A stretch of 64,000 bases of DNA, from contig NZ_CDPP01000006.1 in assembly GCF_000829905.1 (NCBI RefSeq), positions 310,001-374,000 of the forward strand. Reading direction: 5' to 3'. Shown piece after piece: positions 50,600-62,754 of the stretch (the stretch's first letter is position 1; each line of letters starts with the position of its first letter). Position numbers and translations under genes: made by a program. Origin of the DNA: Beduini massiliensis. GTDB lineage: Bacteria; Bacillota_I; Bacilli_A; Erysipelotrichales; Coprobacillaceae. The notes below the pieces were generated by a model. It was not told the DNA's origin. It saw nothing but the letters and a program-made list of their open reading frames with translations, and searched no databases.

Positions 50600-52273
50600 T
50601 TATTTCAAATCTTCACCGGTAAAGGTTTCCACGATAGCGCCTCCCGGTGCTACCATCGGCCATACTTTATCATCCTGATCAATGACACATTCAATTAAAA
50701 CAGGAGCGTTTAAAGCAATGGCTTCTTTGATGACATCTTCCAATTCATCTTTTTTGGTAACACGATATGCTTTTGCCCCAAAAGCTTCTGAAAGTTTCAC
50801 AAAGTCCACACCATCATTTAAGATCGTATGTGAATAGCGCTGATCATAGAACAGTGTCTGCCATTGTCGCACCATTCCCAAAACCTGATTATTTAATACG
50901 ACTTGAATCAATGGAATATGGTTGCGGCATACGGTTGCCATTTCATTTAGATTCATTCTGAAGCATCCGTCTCCGGCAATATTAAACACTGTTTTTTCTC
51001 TGTTGCCTAATTTGGTTCCGATTGCCGCACCTAAGCCAAACCCCATTGTCCCTAATCCACCTGAAGTAATCAACTGACGAGGATGCTTGTATTTAAAATA
51101 CTGTGCTGCCCACATCTGATGTTGTCCGACTTCGGTAACGATCAAGGCTTCTCCGTTTGTCACACGATCAATCGTTTCGATAATATAAGGACCGGTCAAA
51201 ATCGTTTGATCATAAGTTAAAGGATATTTTTCTTTTAACTCCTGAATCGTTTTCATCCATGATGAGTGATCTTGTTTTTCTAAACGGCTGTTTAATGCTT
51301 TTAAAATCTCTTTAGCGTCACCGACGATCGCATGATCAACTTTAATGTTTTTATCAATTTCTGCTTCATCAATATCAATATGAATGATCTTAGCCTGACT
51401 GGCAAATGTTTCCGTATTTCCGGTAACACGATCACTAAATCTAGCACCAATGACAATAAGTAAATCCGATTGGCTGACACCAAAGTTCGTTGGTTTTGTT
51501 CCATGCATTCCGATCATGCCGGTATAGCGTGAGCACGTGTTAGGATAGCTTCCTTTTCCCATCAACGTATCGCAGACAGGGGCATCTAATCGATCAACAA
51601 AAGTTTTTAATTCCTCTGCGGCTTCACTGATAATGACCCCACCGCCACTCATAACAAACGGCTGCTTCGATCCTTTGATCATTTCAATAGCCTGATCGAT
51701 TTCATCTAAAGTAAATGTATCTTTTGCAATTTCTTTTTCCTGTTTCGGCATTTTTTCATATTCATATTTAGCGGCTGTCACATCTTTTGTGATATCGACA
51801 AGAACGGGTCCCGGTCTGCCTGATGTTGCAATTTTAAATGCTCTTCTGATAGCCGGTGCTAAATCGCGAATATCTTTGATCATATAATTATGTTTCGTAA
51901 TGGGCATTGTCATTCCCATGATATCCACTTCTTGAAAACTGTCCTTACCAATTAAATTGGTAATTTGGTTACACGTAATGGCAACGACAGGGACAGAATC
52001 CATATAAGCAGTTGCCAGTCCGGTTACTAAATTCGTCGCTCCCGGACCGGAAGTTGCCATGCATACCCCTACTTTTCCGGTTGAACGGGCATACCCATCA
52101 GCGGCGTGGGAAGCGCCCTGTTCATGCGAGGTCAAAATATGCGTCAGCTTATCTCGATATTGGTATAAGGCATCATAGACATTTAAAATGGTTCCTCCCG
52201 GATATCCAAAGATAGTGTCTACCCCTTGTTCCAAAAGACATTCAATGACGATCTGTGCTCCTGTCATCAACAT
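50600..52273 (-). CDS. ilvB: Acetolactate synthase large (catalytic) subunit
   Basis: A 557-residue thiamine-diphosphate enzyme that condenses two pyruvates to acetolactate, or pyruvate and 2-oxobutyrate, in valine, leucine and isoleucine synthesis. The N-terminal Pyr domain has the catalytic Glu in SHEQGASHAADGYARSTG, the middle binds FAD, and the C-terminal PP domain carries the ThDP motif GDGCFRMNLNEMATVCRN...NN. The start is taken at the second in-frame ATG (52273) because GGGGG lies too close to the first. It is the last gene of the operon; its regulatory subunit IlvN is encoded upstream and separated from it by five genes. Confidence 0.96.
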   Translation of the reverse strand: MLMTGAQIVIECLLEQGVDTIFGYPGGTILNVYDALYQYRDKLTHILTSHEQGASHAADGYARSTGKVGVCMATSGPGATNLVTGLATAYMDSVPVVAITCNQITNLIGKDSFQEVDIMGMTMPITKHNYMIKDIRDLAPAIRRAFKIATSGRPGPVLVDITKDVTAAKYEYEKMPKQEKEIAKDTFTLDEIDQAIEMIKGSKQPFVMSGGGVIISEAAEELKTFVDRLDAPVCDTLMGKGSYPNTCSRYTGMIGMHGTKPTNFGVSQSDLLIVIGARFSDRVTGNTETFASQAKIIHIDIDEAEIDKNIKVDHAIVGDAKEILKALNSRLEKQDHSSWMKTIQELKEKYPLTYDQTILTGPYIIETIDRVTNGEALIVTEVGQHQMWAAQYFKYKHPRQLITSGGLGTMGFGLGAAIGTKLGNREKTVFNIAGDGCFRMNLNEMATVCRNHIPLIQVVLNNQVLGMVRQWQTLFYDQRYSHTILNDGVDFVKLSEAFGAKAYRVTKKDELEDVIKEAIALNAPVLIECVIDQDDKVWPMVAPGGAIVETFTGEDLK

Positions 52274-52285
52274 ATTCATTCCCCC

Positions 52286-53962
52286 TTACTTTTCTTCTGG
52301 TACTTTTAATACGGCTCCTGTATTTGCAGAAGTCACTAAAGCGGCATAACGTTTTAAATACCCCGTTGTGATCGATGGTGTTTTTGGTTTCCATCCTACT
52401 TTTCGTGCTTCTAATTCTTCATCACTGATTTGTATTTCTAAAATATGATTTGGAATATCGATATGAATCATATCCCCTTCTTTAACGAAAGCAATGGTTC
52501 CGCCTACTGCGGCTTCCGGTGAAATATGTCCGATCGAAGCCCCTCTGGTTGCTCCGGAGAAACGTCCATCGGTAATTAAAGCAACATCTTTATCCAAGCC
52601 CATTCCGGCAATCTCCGATGTTGGTGAAAGCATTTCACGCATTCCCGGTCCGCCTTTAGGTCCCTCATAACGAATGACGACCACATCGCCTTTAACGATC
52701 TTATTTCCACGAATGGCTTCAATCGCTTCTTCTTCTGAGTTAAATACTCTGGCTGGCCCTGTATGCACAAGCATTTCCTTAGCGACAGCCGATTGTTTCA
52801 CAACTGCACCATCTTTGGCTAAGTTTCCTTTCAATACAGCGATCCCCCCGGTTTTTGAATAAGGCTGATCTATTGGGCGGATAATGGTTGGGTCTAAGTT
52901 GATGCATCCCTCAATATTTTCTCCCACTGTTTTTGTTGTACAAGTAATAATATCCGTATTCAATACTCCGATTTTATTTAATTCATTCATCACCGCATAA
53001 ATACCACCGGCATCGTTTAAATCTTCAATAAAGGTATCTCCGGCTGGTGCTAAATGACATAGATTCGGCACTTTTAAACTTACCTGATTGGCTGCTTCCA
53101 AATCCAGTTCAACTCCGGCTTCATAAGCAATGGCAGGAAGATGCAGCATGGAATTGGTTGAACATCCTAATGCCATATCCACTGCCAATGCATTCATGAA
53201 CGCCTTTTCGTTCATGATATCTCTTGGTTTGATATCTTTTTTTACAAGTTCCATGATTTGCATTCCGGCATGTTTAGCTAAACGGATTCTTTCTGAATAA
53301 ACAGCAGGAATTGTCCCATTTCCTTTCAATCCCATTCCTAATACTTCTGTTAAGCAGTTCATTGAGTTAGCGGTATACATCCCTGAACAAGAACCACAGG
53401 TTGGACATGCTTTATTTTCAAATTCTCTTAATTTTTCAGCCGTCATTTTTCCGGCATTAAACTGTCCGACTGCCTCAAATAAGGATGATAAGCAAGTACG
53501 TTTACCGTCTAAGGCTTTTCCAGCTAACATAGGTCCGCCACTGACAAAAATCGTCGGAACATTGACACGGGCTGCCGCCATCAGTAATCCGGGAACATTC
53601 TTATCACAATTAGGAATCATGACAAGTCCATCAAATTGATGAGCAATCGCCATCGCTTCTGTGGAATCGGCAATCAATTCACGTGTCGCTAAAGAGTATT
53701 TCATCCCTACATGTCCCATTGAAATTCCATCACAGACTGCGATTGCAGGAATCTCTACCGGTGTTCCTCCGGCAAGATAGATTCCTTTTTTTACAGCTTC
53801 TGCAATTTTATCCAAATTCATATGTCCAGGTACGATTTCATTATACGAATTTACAACCCCAATCAACGGACGTGCCAATTCTTCTTCGGTATATCCTAAT
53901 GCATTATATAATGAACGGTGTGGTGCACGCTCTACACCGCTTTTTGCGTTATCACTTTTCAT
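52286..53962 (-). CDS. ilvD: Dihydroxy-acid dehydratase
   Basis: A 558-residue iron-sulfur dehydratase, the third common step of valine and isoleucine synthesis. Cluster Cys are visible in PNCDKNVPG and [16 protein letters not shown], and the C-terminal part has [22 protein letters not shown]. Length agrees with the short (IlvD/Edd) form. AGGGGGAAC precedes the start. Position: second to last in the operon, 12 nt upstream of ilvB. Confidence 0.97.
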   Translation of the reverse strand: MKSDNAKSGVERAPHRSLYNALGYTEEELARPLIGVVNSYNEIVPGHMNLDKIAEAVKKGIYLAGGTPVEIPAIAVCDGISMGHVGMKYSLATRELIADSTEAMAIAHQFDGLVMIPNCDKNVPGLLMAAARVNVPTIFVSGGPMLAGKALDGKRTCLSSLFEAVGQFNAGKMTAEKLREFENKACPTCGSCSGMYTANSMNCLTEVLGMGLKGNGTIPAVYSERIRLAKHAGMQIMELVKKDIKPRDIMNEKAFMNALAVDMALGCSTNSMLHLPAIAYEAGVELDLEAANQVSLKVPNLCHLAPAGDTFIEDLNDAGGIYAVMNELNKIGVLNTDIITCTTKTVGENIEGCINLDPTIIRPIDQPYSKTGGIAVLKGNLAKDGAVVKQSAVAKEMLVHTGPARVFNSEEEAIEAIRGNKIVKGDVVVIRYEGPKGGPGMREMLSPTSEIAGMGLDKDVALITDGRFSGATRGASIGHISPEAAVGGTIAFVKEGDMIHIDIPNHILEIQISDEELEARKVGWKPKTPSITTGYLKRYAALVTSANTGAVLKVPEEK

Positions 53963-53976
53963 CCTTGTTCCCCCTC

Positions 53977-55059
53977 TTATACTCTTTGGGCAATTAATGA
54001 ACCCATTTCACTTGTTGTCACTTTCTTTGTTCCTTCTTCATAGATATCACTGGTACGATATCCTTCTTTTAATACTTGTCCGACTGCCGCTTCGATCTTT
54101 GCGGCTTCTTCATCTAAATCAAAGGAATAGCGAAGCATCATCGCTGCGGATAAAATAGTCGCAATTGGATTTGCTTTACCTGTTCCGGCAATATCCGGAG
54201 CTGATCCATGGCTGGGTTCATATAAACCGAATTTACCTTCCGCTAAAGATGCACTTGACAACATTCCGATTGATCCTGTGACCATGCTGGCTTCATCAGA
54301 TAGGATGTCGCCAAACATATTTTCCGTTAAAATAACATCAAACTGTTTTGGATCACGAACTAGCTGCATCGCACAATTATCTACCAGCATATGTTCTAAT
54401 TTGACTTCCGGATAATCCTTAGCCACTTCTTCTACTACCTTACGCCATAATCTTGAGGAATCCAAGACATTGGCTTTATCGACGCTAATGACCGATTTTC
54501 TGCGTTTCATGGCGATATCAAATCCCCATTTAGCGATTCTGCGAATTTCGTTTTCATCATAGGTTAAGATATCGGTTGCTTTCATAACACCATTTACTTC
54601 TTCTGTTTTACGGTCTCCAAAATAGATACCTCCGGTCAATTCACGCATAATCATCATATCGAAACCACCCTTTGTGATTTCTTCTTTTAATGGGCATGCT
54701 CCCTTTAATTCTTCATATAAATAAGCCGGTCTCAAGTTTGCGAATAAGCCAAGCTCTTTTCTTATTTTTAAAAGTCCTGCTTCCGGACGAAGATTAGGTG
54801 ACAGCTGATACCAAGGTGAAGTCGTTGTATCGCCGCCGATTGCTCCCAATAAGACCGCATCGCTCTTTTTAGCAATAGCAATGGCTTCATCGGTAATCGG
54901 TACACCATAAGCATCGATCGATTCTCCCCCCATCAATACACGTTCATAATTGAATTGGTGTCCGTATTTTTCACCGACTGCATCTAATACTTTGATTGTT
55001 TCATCGACGATTTCAGGACCAATCCCGTCTCCTTTAATTACGGTAATCTGATAAGCCAT
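53977..55059 (-). CDS. leuB: 3-isopropylmalate dehydrogenase
   Basis: A 360-residue NAD-dependent beta-decarboxylating dehydrogenase of leucine synthesis. The N-terminus [19 protein letters not shown] and the C-terminal cofactor region [31 protein letters not shown], with the typical HGSAPDIAG motif, are clear. The substrate loop contains [22 protein letters not shown]. It overlaps the leuD stop by one base (ATAATG) and precedes ilvD by 14 nt. Confidence 0.97.
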   Translation of the reverse strand: MAYQITVIKGDGIGPEIVDETIKVLDAVGEKYGHQFNYERVLMGGESIDAYGVPITDEAIAIAKKSDAVLLGAIGGDTTTSPWYQLSPNLRPEAGLLKIRKELGLFANLRPAYLYEELKGACPLKEEITKGGFDMMIMRELTGGIYFGDRKTEEVNGVMKATDILTYDENEIRRIAKWGFDIAMKRRKSVISVDKANVLDSSRLWRKVVEEVAKDYPEVKLEHMLVDNCAMQLVRDPKQFDVILTENMFGDILSDEASMVTGSIGMLSSASLAEGKFGLYEPSHGSAPDIAGTGKANPIATILSAAMMLRYSFDLDEEAAKIEAAVGQVLKEGYRTSDIYEEGTKKVTTSEMGSLIAQRV

Positions 55060-55559
55060 TATTGTGCCTCCTTCTTTTTTGAGTTCACATAGTTGACTAA
55101 CCCATCCAGTTCAATCATCTTCTGTAAGAATGGCGGGAACGGCTGAGCCTGATAGTGTTTATTCTTTGTTTTATTATAGATAATTCCTGTAGTGTAATCG
55201 ATTTCGATCTCATTTCCTTCATCAATATCCTCTGCAGCTTCTTCACATTCTAAAATCGGAAACCCGATATTGATTGAATTACGATAGAAAATACGAGCAA
55301 ATGATTTAGCAATGACACAGCTGACCCCACATGTTTTGATTGCCAAAGGGGCATGTTCACGAGAAGAACCACAACCGAAGTTTTTGCCTCCGACAATAAT
55401 ATCTCCGGGCTGCACTTTATTCACAAAATCTTTATCGATATCTTCCATGCAGTGCGCCGCCAGCTCACGAGGATCAAATGAATTTAAATAACGTGCCGGG
55501 ATAATCACGTCTGTATTAACATTATCCCCATATTTGAATACTTTTCCTAATGCTTTCAT
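55059..55559 (-). CDS. leuD: 3-isopropylmalate dehydratase small subunit
   Basis: A 166-residue swivelling domain of isopropylmalate isomerase. [21 protein letters not shown] opens the protein, and [16 protein letters not shown] is the substrate-binding signature. It pairs with LeuC encoded just upstream. The start at 55559 follows AAGGAGGA; the longer frame overlaps the leuC end without a binding site. The archaeal-like short form (no extended C-terminus) matches the separate large and small subunits here. Confidence 0.95.
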   Translation of the reverse strand: MKALGKVFKYGDNVNTDVIIPARYLNSFDPRELAAHCMEDIDKDFVNKVQPGDIIVGGKNFGCGSSREHAPLAIKTCGVSCVIAKSFARIFYRNSINIGFPILECEEAAEDIDEGNEIEIDYTTGIIYNKTKNKHYQAQPFPPFLQKMIELDGLVNYVNSKKKEAQ

Positions 55560-55570
55560 AGTGTTCCTCC

Positions 55571-56836
55571 TTAAATGTCTTCCACACATGCAATGACACC
55601 TTTGATAGCGCTGGCAGCAGCTACGGCAGGTGAAGCAAGGTATACTTTTGAATCTACATGTCCCATACGTCCGACAAAGTTACGGTTTGTGGTTGAGACA
55701 CATTTTTCTCCGGCAGCTAATACGCCCATGTGTCCGCCCATGCAAGGTCCGCAGCTTGGTGTATTGAAAGTACATCCACTCTCAATAAAGATTTCTGCCA
55801 AACCTTCTGTGATACATTGCAGATATATTTTTTGAGTTGCGGGAATGACCATTACTCTGACATGGTCTGCAACTTTATGTCCTTTTAAAATGGCAGCCGC
55901 TTCACGCATATCGTTCATACGTCCGTTTGTACAAGAACCGATGACTACCTGATCGATTTTAATAGGTTCCATTGCACGAACTTCATCAATTGTTTTGGCG
56001 TTGCCAGGTAAATGCGGGAACGCAATCGTCGGACGAATGGCAGATAGATCGATCGTATATTCTTCATCATATACGGCATCTTCATCCGGTGTATATTCTG
56101 TATATGTTTTGACAGAATGTTCCTGCATATACGCTCTTGCAAGATCATCAACGATAAAGATTCCGTTTTTCCCTCCGGCTTCGATTGCCATGTTGCAAAT
56201 GGTGAAACGATCATCCATAGTAAGAGAAGAAACGCCCTCCCCGACAAATTCCATCGATTTATATAAAGCCCCATCAACACCAATCATTCCAATAATATGC
56301 AAAATAACATCTTTTCCACTGACATGAGGGGAAAGTTTTCCGACTAAATTAAACTTAATGGCAGAAGGCACCTTGAACCATAATTCTCCAATTGCCATTC
56401 CGGCCGCTATATCGGTACTTCCGACACCGGTCGAAAAAGCACCCAAAGCCCCATAAGTACATGTATGACTGTCTGCTCCGATAATGCATTCTCCTGCTAC
56501 AACGATTCCTTTTTCCGGCAGTAAAGCATGTTCAATTCCAACACGTCCGATTTCATAATAATGTGTTAAACATTGTTCACAGGCAAATTCTTTCATTGCT
56601 TTTGCGTTTTCCGCAGATTTGATATCTTTAGCCGGTGTAAAATGATCCGGTACGATGACCACTTTATCCTTGTCAAAGACTTTTGATCCCATTTCTTCAA
56701 AAATAGGCTTAGCCATTGGACCGGTAATATCGTTTGCCATGACGATATCCAATTTTGCTTCAATCAGCTGTCCGGCTGTTACTTCTTTCAATCCCGCATG
56801 TGCTGCCAAGATTTTTTGTGTCATTGTCATTGCCAT
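55571..56836 (-). CDS. leuC: 3-isopropylmalate dehydratase large subunit
   Basis: A 421-residue aconitase-family enzyme that binds a 4Fe-4S cluster via Cys in [12 protein letters not shown] and [13 protein letters not shown]. It isomerises 2- to 3-isopropylmalate with LeuD. The N-terminal part includes DHFTPAKD and [26 protein letters not shown]. At ~420 residues it is the short LeuC2/archaeal-type rather than the ~465-residue enterobacterial form, which agrees with the short LeuD. Start supported by GGGAGGAT. Preceded by two intercistronic hairpins. Confidence 0.95.
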   Translation of the reverse strand: MAMTMTQKILAAHAGLKEVTAGQLIEAKLDIVMANDITGPMAKPIFEEMGSKVFDKDKVVIVPDHFTPAKDIKSAENAKAMKEFACEQCLTHYYEIGRVGIEHALLPEKGIVVAGECIIGADSHTCTYGALGAFSTGVGSTDIAAGMAIGELWFKVPSAIKFNLVGKLSPHVSGKDVILHIIGMIGVDGALYKSMEFVGEGVSSLTMDDRFTICNMAIEAGGKNGIFIVDDLARAYMQEHSVKTYTEYTPDEDAVYDEEYTIDLSAIRPTIAFPHLPGNAKTIDEVRAMEPIKIDQVVIGSCTNGRMNDMREAAAILKGHKVADHVRVMVIPATQKIYLQCITEGLAEIFIESGCTFNTPSCGPCMGGHMGVLAAGEKCVSTTNRNFVGRMGHVDSKVYLASPAVAAASAIKGVIACVEDI

Positions 56837-56869
56837 AATTGTATCCTCCCTTTTGTTTAAATGACGAAG

Positions 56870-56919
56870 CTACTAATGAGTAATTTTTACTCATTACTAG
56901 CATCGCATTAAATGCGATG
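56870..56919 (-). other. Two intercistronic hairpins between ilvC and leuC
   Basis: A 13-bp stem with one mismatch, CTACTAATGAGTAA / TTACTCATTACTAG (56870-56883 / 56887-56900), lies beside a perfect 9-bp stem CATCGCATT / AATGCGATG (56901-56909 / 56911-56919). Neither has a T tract, so they are more likely processing or stabilising elements than terminators. Confidence 0.65.
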
Positions 56920-56927
56920 TATGAAAT

Positions 56928-58459
<1,532 letters not shown>

Positions 58460-58463
58460 TATT

Positions 58464-60146
58464 TCACCTACTTTTCATTTTTTCATCTATACGATTCATT
58501 GCTGAGAAGATGGCTTTAATCGATGCGATATTAATATTCGGATCGACCCCTGCACCAAATTCACAGATGCTGCTTGTAGTTTCTTTTAGCTGAACATATG
58601 CTGCAGCTTTGGCACTTGAACCGGAAGCTAAAGCATGCTCTTGGTAATCGATTAATTCTGTTTCGATATACCCATTTTGATCTAACGCATTTTTAACGGA
58701 ATCGATCGGTCCATTCCCATGTCCGACAATTGTTTTTTCTTCGCCATGATCGATCAATGTAATCTCCACTCTAATTGGATGCTCACACGTTGCATCATGA
58801 TGATCCACGATGCGGTATCTGACAAAAGTATAAGGTGTCTCTTTCTTTAAATATTCGTGATCGAATACTTGATAAATTCTCTCCGGAGTGATTTCTCCTT
58901 CGGTTTCGGTAATCTTTTGAATACTTTTAGAGAAATCCTGCTGCATTGCCTTTGGTAATCTAAAGCCATAAGTTGTCTCCATCACAAAGGCAACTCCTCC
59001 TTTTCCAGACTGAGAGTTAATACGAACGATGGGTTCATATTGGCGATTTAGATCAGCCGGATCAATCGGCAGATAAGGTACTTCCCAAATGCCTGTATTT
59101 CTTTCATGATATGCTCTCATTCCTTTGTTAATAGCGTCCTGATGACTTCCTGAAAAAGCAGTAAAGACAAGCTGTCCGGCATATGGGTGTCTAGGTTCAA
59201 CTTCCATTTTAGTTACACGTTCATAAACACCTTTGATCGCATTCATGTCGGACATATTTAACTTTGGATCAATTCCATGAGTAAACATATTCATTGCTAC
59301 ATTGATGATATCTACATTTCCGGTTCTTTCTCCGTTTCCAAACAATGTTCCTTCCACACGATCGGCGCCGGCTAAAAGTGCTAATTCTGTAGAAGCGACA
59401 CCGCATCCACGATCATTATGCGGATGCACGCTGACAATCACACGACGACGATCTTTAAAATGCCTGCAGCAGTATTCTATTTGATCGGCATAAACGTTGG
59501 GTGTATTCATCTCCACTGTCGAAGGAAGATTGATAATCACTTTTTTATTTTCCGCTGCTTCCCACTCATCCATAACCGCGTCACAAATTTCCACTGCATA
59601 GTCCATTTCCGTTCCGGTAAAACTTTCCGGTGAATATTCCAAGATAACTTCTCCATCAAATTCAGAAGTTAAACTTTTAACTAAACGTGTTCCTTCTACG
59701 GCAATCTGCTTGATTTGTTCCTTATCCATTCCAAATACGACATCACGCTGTAATACTGAAGTTGAATTGTAGATATGCACGATTGCTTTTTTCAATCCTT
59801 TTAAGGATTCAAATGTACGTCTGATCAAATGTTCTCTCGCCTGTGTCAAGACTTGAACAGTCACATCGTCGGGAATCAAATGACGATCGATCAAGGCTCT
59901 TAGGAAATCATATTCGATCTGTGATGAAGAAGGAAACCCCACTTCGATTTCTTTAAATCCCATATTAACCAACATTTGGAACATCTCAATTTTTTCTTCG
60001 ATATTCATCGGCGTAATTAATGCCTGATTGCCATCTCTTAAATCAACACTGCACCAGATCGGTGCTTTTGTGATTTCATTATCCGGCCAAGTACGGTCTT
60101 TCAATTTCACTGTTTCAAATTTTTTGTATTTTTTATAATTCATCAT
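58464..60146 (-). CDS. leuA: 2-isopropylmalate synthase (long, actinobacterial/fungal type)
   Basis: A 560-residue first enzyme of leucine synthesis, condensing 2-oxoisovalerate and acetyl-CoA. The N-terminus RTWPDNEITKAPIWCSVDLRDGNQALITPM marks the LeuA2 branch seen in actinobacteria and yeast rather than the ~510-residue LeuA1 form. The catalytic TIM barrel has VSVHPHNDRGCGVASTELALLAGADRVEGTLFGNGERTGN with metal-binding His residues, and the C-terminal LeuA allosteric domain has FGAGVDPNINIASIKAI. First gene of the operon, directly behind the T-box leader and GGAGGAAGG. Confidence 0.96.
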   Translation of the reverse strand: MMNYKKYKKFETVKLKDRTWPDNEITKAPIWCSVDLRDGNQALITPMNIEEKIEMFQMLVNMGFKEIEVGFPSSSQIEYDFLRALIDRHLIPDDVTVQVLTQAREHLIRRTFESLKGLKKAIVHIYNSTSVLQRDVVFGMDKEQIKQIAVEGTRLVKSLTSEFDGEVILEYSPESFTGTEMDYAVEICDAVMDEWEAAENKKVIINLPSTVEMNTPNVYADQIEYCCRHFKDRRRVIVSVHPHNDRGCGVASTELALLAGADRVEGTLFGNGERTGNVDIINVAMNMFTHGIDPKLNMSDMNAIKGVYERVTKMEVEPRHPYAGQLVFTAFSGSHQDAINKGMRAYHERNTGIWEVPYLPIDPADLNRQYEPIVRINSQSGKGGVAFVMETTYGFRLPKAMQQDFSKSIQKITETEGEITPERIYQVFDHEYLKKETPYTFVRYRIVDHHDATCEHPIRVEITLIDHGEEKTIVGHGNGPIDSVKNALDQNGYIETELIDYQEHALASGSSAKAAAYVQLKETTSSICEFGAGVDPNINIASIKAIFSAMNRIDEKMKSR

Positions 60147-60172
60147 TGTTTCGCCCTTCCTCCATATAAAAT

Positions 60173-60214
60173 AAAAACTCTCGCACTAATCTCAAAGATT
60201 AGAGGACGAGAGTT
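60173..60214 (-). terminator. Regulated terminator of the T-box leader
   Basis: Minus-strand stem AACTCTCG...CTAATCT / AGATTAG...CGAGAGTT (plus 60207-60214 with 60196-60202, against 60186-60192 with 60176-60183), then five T residues; an alternative antiterminator pairing with the T-box is expected. Confidence 0.9.
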
Positions 60215-60466
60215 GTATGCTTCCGTGGTTCCACCTCAATTTATTAATATGTCACCATATTAACCTTATCAAGTACGCTGAATAAATCAGGTTATACTCT
60301 AGCACAATAACGGGTGCAGGGACCGTAGCAGCTTACTTGCCAATGGCGTTTAGTGCTCTGCTCGTGGACGAGTTCGATTAATCACATACGATTCTTTACA
60401 CCAACCAGAATCTCTCTATGCTATGCTCATCATCTACTATTTCCATTCATCGCATTTGTTATGTTG
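60173..60466 (-). promoter_or_regulatory. Leucine-specific T-box riboswitch
   Basis: On the minus strand the leader contains the stem I features GAGAG and GGTTGGTGTAAAG, then GAACTCGTCC, with CTC (Leu) in the usual specifier position ahead of a CTCGT/ACGAG hairpin. The T-box sequence TGAGGTGGAACCACGG follows (about 60224-60239) and a large terminator hairpin before leuA. Uncharged tRNA-Leu (anticodon GAG) would bind the specifier and T-box and favour the antiterminator, turning the whole operon on under leucine limitation. Confidence 0.93.
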
Positions 60467-60471
60467 ACATG

Positions 60472-60500
60472 ATATTACCTGTTTTTTATTGAAAAGTCAA
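60472..60500 (-). promoter_or_regulatory. Promoter of the leu-ilv operon
   Basis: On the minus strand: TTGACT (-35, 60495-60500), 17 nt, TAATAT (-10, 60472-60477), placing the start near 60465 and giving a leader of about 320 nt. Confidence 0.75.
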
Positions 60501-60583
60501 CCCCTTTCATTATATTATTTAAAAAATTTTTTTATTAATTTAGTAATATTATAAAAATGCATTCATTTGTACAATAACAATTA

Positions 60584-61054
60584 TTATTTTTCATATGCGG
60601 ATCGCCTTTTTACCATGACATAATTTCTCATTTGAACCCCTGCTTTTTCAACAATTTGTGCATGATCTACCACATATCCCATTCTGATAAAAAACGGTTT
60701 AGCGGTAATAGAGGCATGGGTCACGATATCTTTATCTTTGGCAACATATTCCTCCAATGCTTCTAATAAACACCTGCCTGCTCCTTTCCCTTGAAAGAGA
60801 GCATGTATATAAAACCGATCAAGATAGCCGGTATCATCTATGTCACCAAATCCAATCACCTGATCTTCTTCTTCTATGATTAAGCTATAATGTTCAAGAA
60901 AAGAGGTATTCCATTGATTCACATCTCGATTTTTAGGTGCCCATACATCTAACTGTTCCTGATTATAATCACGACAGTTGATTTGATGAACGGTATCATA
61001 AAATAACTGCATGGTCACTAAAGCATCTGACGGCTGATAGTTTCTTATTTTCAT
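60584..61054 (-). CDS. GNAT acetyltransferase (YafP-like)
   Basis: A 156-residue acetyltransferase: IRNYQPSDALVTMQLFYDTVHQIN at the start, GFGDIDDTGYLDRFYIHALFQGKGAGRCLLEALE with the QGKGAG acetyl-CoA loop, and the end THASITAKPFFIRMGYVV. The GFGDID/YLDRFYVH pattern is typical of the YafP/COG0456 subgroup. Substrate unknown. Strong AGGAGGAA precedes the ATG. It stands alone between the leu-ilv leader and the trehalose genes. Confidence 0.9.
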   Translation of the reverse strand: MKIRNYQPSDALVTMQLFYDTVHQINCRDYNQEQLDVWAPKNRDVNQWNTSFLEHYSLIIEEEDQVIGFGDIDDTGYLDRFYIHALFQGKGAGRCLLEALEEYVAKDKDIVTHASITAKPFFIRMGYVVDHAQIVEKAGVQMRNYVMVKRRSAYEK

Positions 61055-61113
61055 ATATCCTTCCTCCTATTTTTAAGTATACACGATAAATGAAAAAGAT
61101 GATCCATGATCAC

Positions 61114-62754
61114 CTATTCTCGATAATAAACACAAGATTCATAAGGACGAAGTATCAACTCTTGTTTCAGCGGTTGTTCCGGATAATTGCTTAATAATAA
61201 CTCATAATCTGCTATATCTTCCAGTTGGATTGCCGCTTCTTGAGGATAGAAGTTATTTAGCACCAGCAGCATCTTGGACCCTAGACGACGCAGATAGGCA
61301 AAGACTTGATCCGAATCTTCTAGCAAAGGAATGTATTCTCCCTCTTGAATCACAGAATATTGTTTTCTTAACTGTATCAATTTCGTGTAATGGTAAAAGA
61401 TCGAATTTGGATCTTTCAAAGCTTCTTCTGCATTGATTTTCGTATAATTAGAATTGACTTCAATCCAAGGGGTCTGATCACTGAATCCTGCATTTAAAGT
61501 ATGATCCCATTGCATCGGGGTTCTTGCGTTATCACGTGATTTTGATTGCAGTATCGCATATATTTCATCATCGCTTAATCCTTGCTTTTTAAGAATGTGG
61601 AAATGATTGATGCTTTCAACATCACGATATTGCTTTAAGTCTGTGAAATAAGCATTTGTCATCCCCAATTCTTCCCCTTGATAAATATAAGGAGTCCCAC
61701 GCATCATATGAATCGATGTTGCCAGCATCTTTGCCGATTCACGATGATACTCCTGATCATTGCCAAAACGAGAGACAATACGGGGCTGATCATGACAGCA
61801 CCAAAACAAAGCGTTCCAGCCTCCCCCTTCTTGCATACCGATCTGCCAATCATTAAACAGTTGTTTTAATTCCTTGAAATCAAACGGCATTAAGGTCCAT
61901 TTTTCTTTGTTTAAATAATCTACTTTTAAATGATGAAAATTAAAGGTCATATCTAATTCATGGTTTTCTTGTTTACTATAGCGCAAGCAATTTTCGATTG
62001 TAGTAGCGGACATTTCACCCACCGTCATTGTATGTTGACAACGTCCAAAAGAATGTTCGTTTAACTCTCTTAAATAGTCATTCACTTTTTTACAGTCGGT
62101 GTAAAAACGTTTCCCAACTCCCGTAAAATCGTCTTCAAAACTTTCCTTGCTGATGAGGTTAATCACATCAAAGCGGAATCCGGTCACGCCCAATTCCAGC
62201 CAGTAATTTACAATTTTTGCCATCTCTTTTCTGACATTCGGATTTTCCCAATTCAGATCAGCCTGTGTGACATCAAATAAATGCAAATAATATTCATCAA
62301 ATGCCTCTACATATTCCCAGGCATTTCCTCCAAATTTGGATTCCCAATTCGTTGGCGGCTGGTGATCTTTTCCTTTTTTGAAGAAATAAAAATCTTTATA
62401 GTAAGGATCGCCTGCCATTGCTTTTTTAAACCACTCATGATGTGTGGACGTATGATTGAAAACCATGTCAAACATTAATCCAATGTCTCTCTTTTTTGCT
62501 TCATGAATTAATCTTTTCAAATCTTCCAATGTTCCATAACGCGGATCTATTTCATAATAGTTTTCCACATCATAACCATTATCATTTTGCGGTGAAATAA
62601 AGAAAGGGGTCAGCCACAGCATATCTGCTCCCAGCTTTTTTAAATAGTCTAATTTTTCTGTCACACCGTTTAAATCGCCGATGCCATCATGGTTCGTATC
62701 CTTAAATGACTTTGGATAAATCTGATAGACCACTTTATCTTTAAAGTTCTTCAT
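61114..62754 (-). CDS. treC: Trehalose-6-phosphate hydrolase (GH13 phospho-alpha-glucosidase)
   Basis: A 546-residue cytoplasmic glycosidase splitting trehalose 6-phosphate to glucose and glucose 6-phosphate. GH13 motifs: MFDMVFNHTS (region I), GFRFDVINLI with the nucleophile Asp (region II), TVGEMS with the acid/base Glu (region III), and WCCHDQPR (region IV, usually NNHDQPR; Cys-Cys here). Length agrees with TreA/TreC. Alternatively it could be an oligo-1,6-glucosidase, but the adjoining treP-type PTS gene favours trehalose. Its start overlaps the treP end by 14 bases, so the two are coupled. Confidence 0.9.
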   Translation of the reverse strand: MKNFKDKVVYQIYPKSFKDTNHDGIGDLNGVTEKLDYLKKLGADMLWLTPFFISPQNDNGYDVENYYEIDPRYGTLEDLKRLIHEAKKRDIGLMFDMVFNHTSTHHEWFKKAMAGDPYYKDFYFFKKGKDHQPPTNWESKFGGNAWEYVEAFDEYYLHLFDVTQADLNWENPNVRKEMAKIVNYWLELGVTGFRFDVINLISKESFEDDFTGVGKRFYTDCKKVNDYLRELNEHSFGRCQHTMTVGEMSATTIENCLRYSKQENHELDMTFNFHHLKVDYLNKEKWTLMPFDFKELKQLFNDWQIGMQEGGGWNALFWCCHDQPRIVSRFGNDQEYHRESAKMLATSIHMMRGTPYIYQGEELGMTNAYFTDLKQYRDVESINHFHILKKQGLSDDEIYAILQSKSRDNARTPMQWDHTLNAGFSDQTPWIEVNSNYTKINAEEALKDPNSIFYHYTKLIQLRKQYSVIQEGEYIPLLEDSDQVFAYLRRLGSKMLLVLNNFYPQEAAIQLEDIADYELLLSNYPEQPLKQELILRPYESCVYYRE

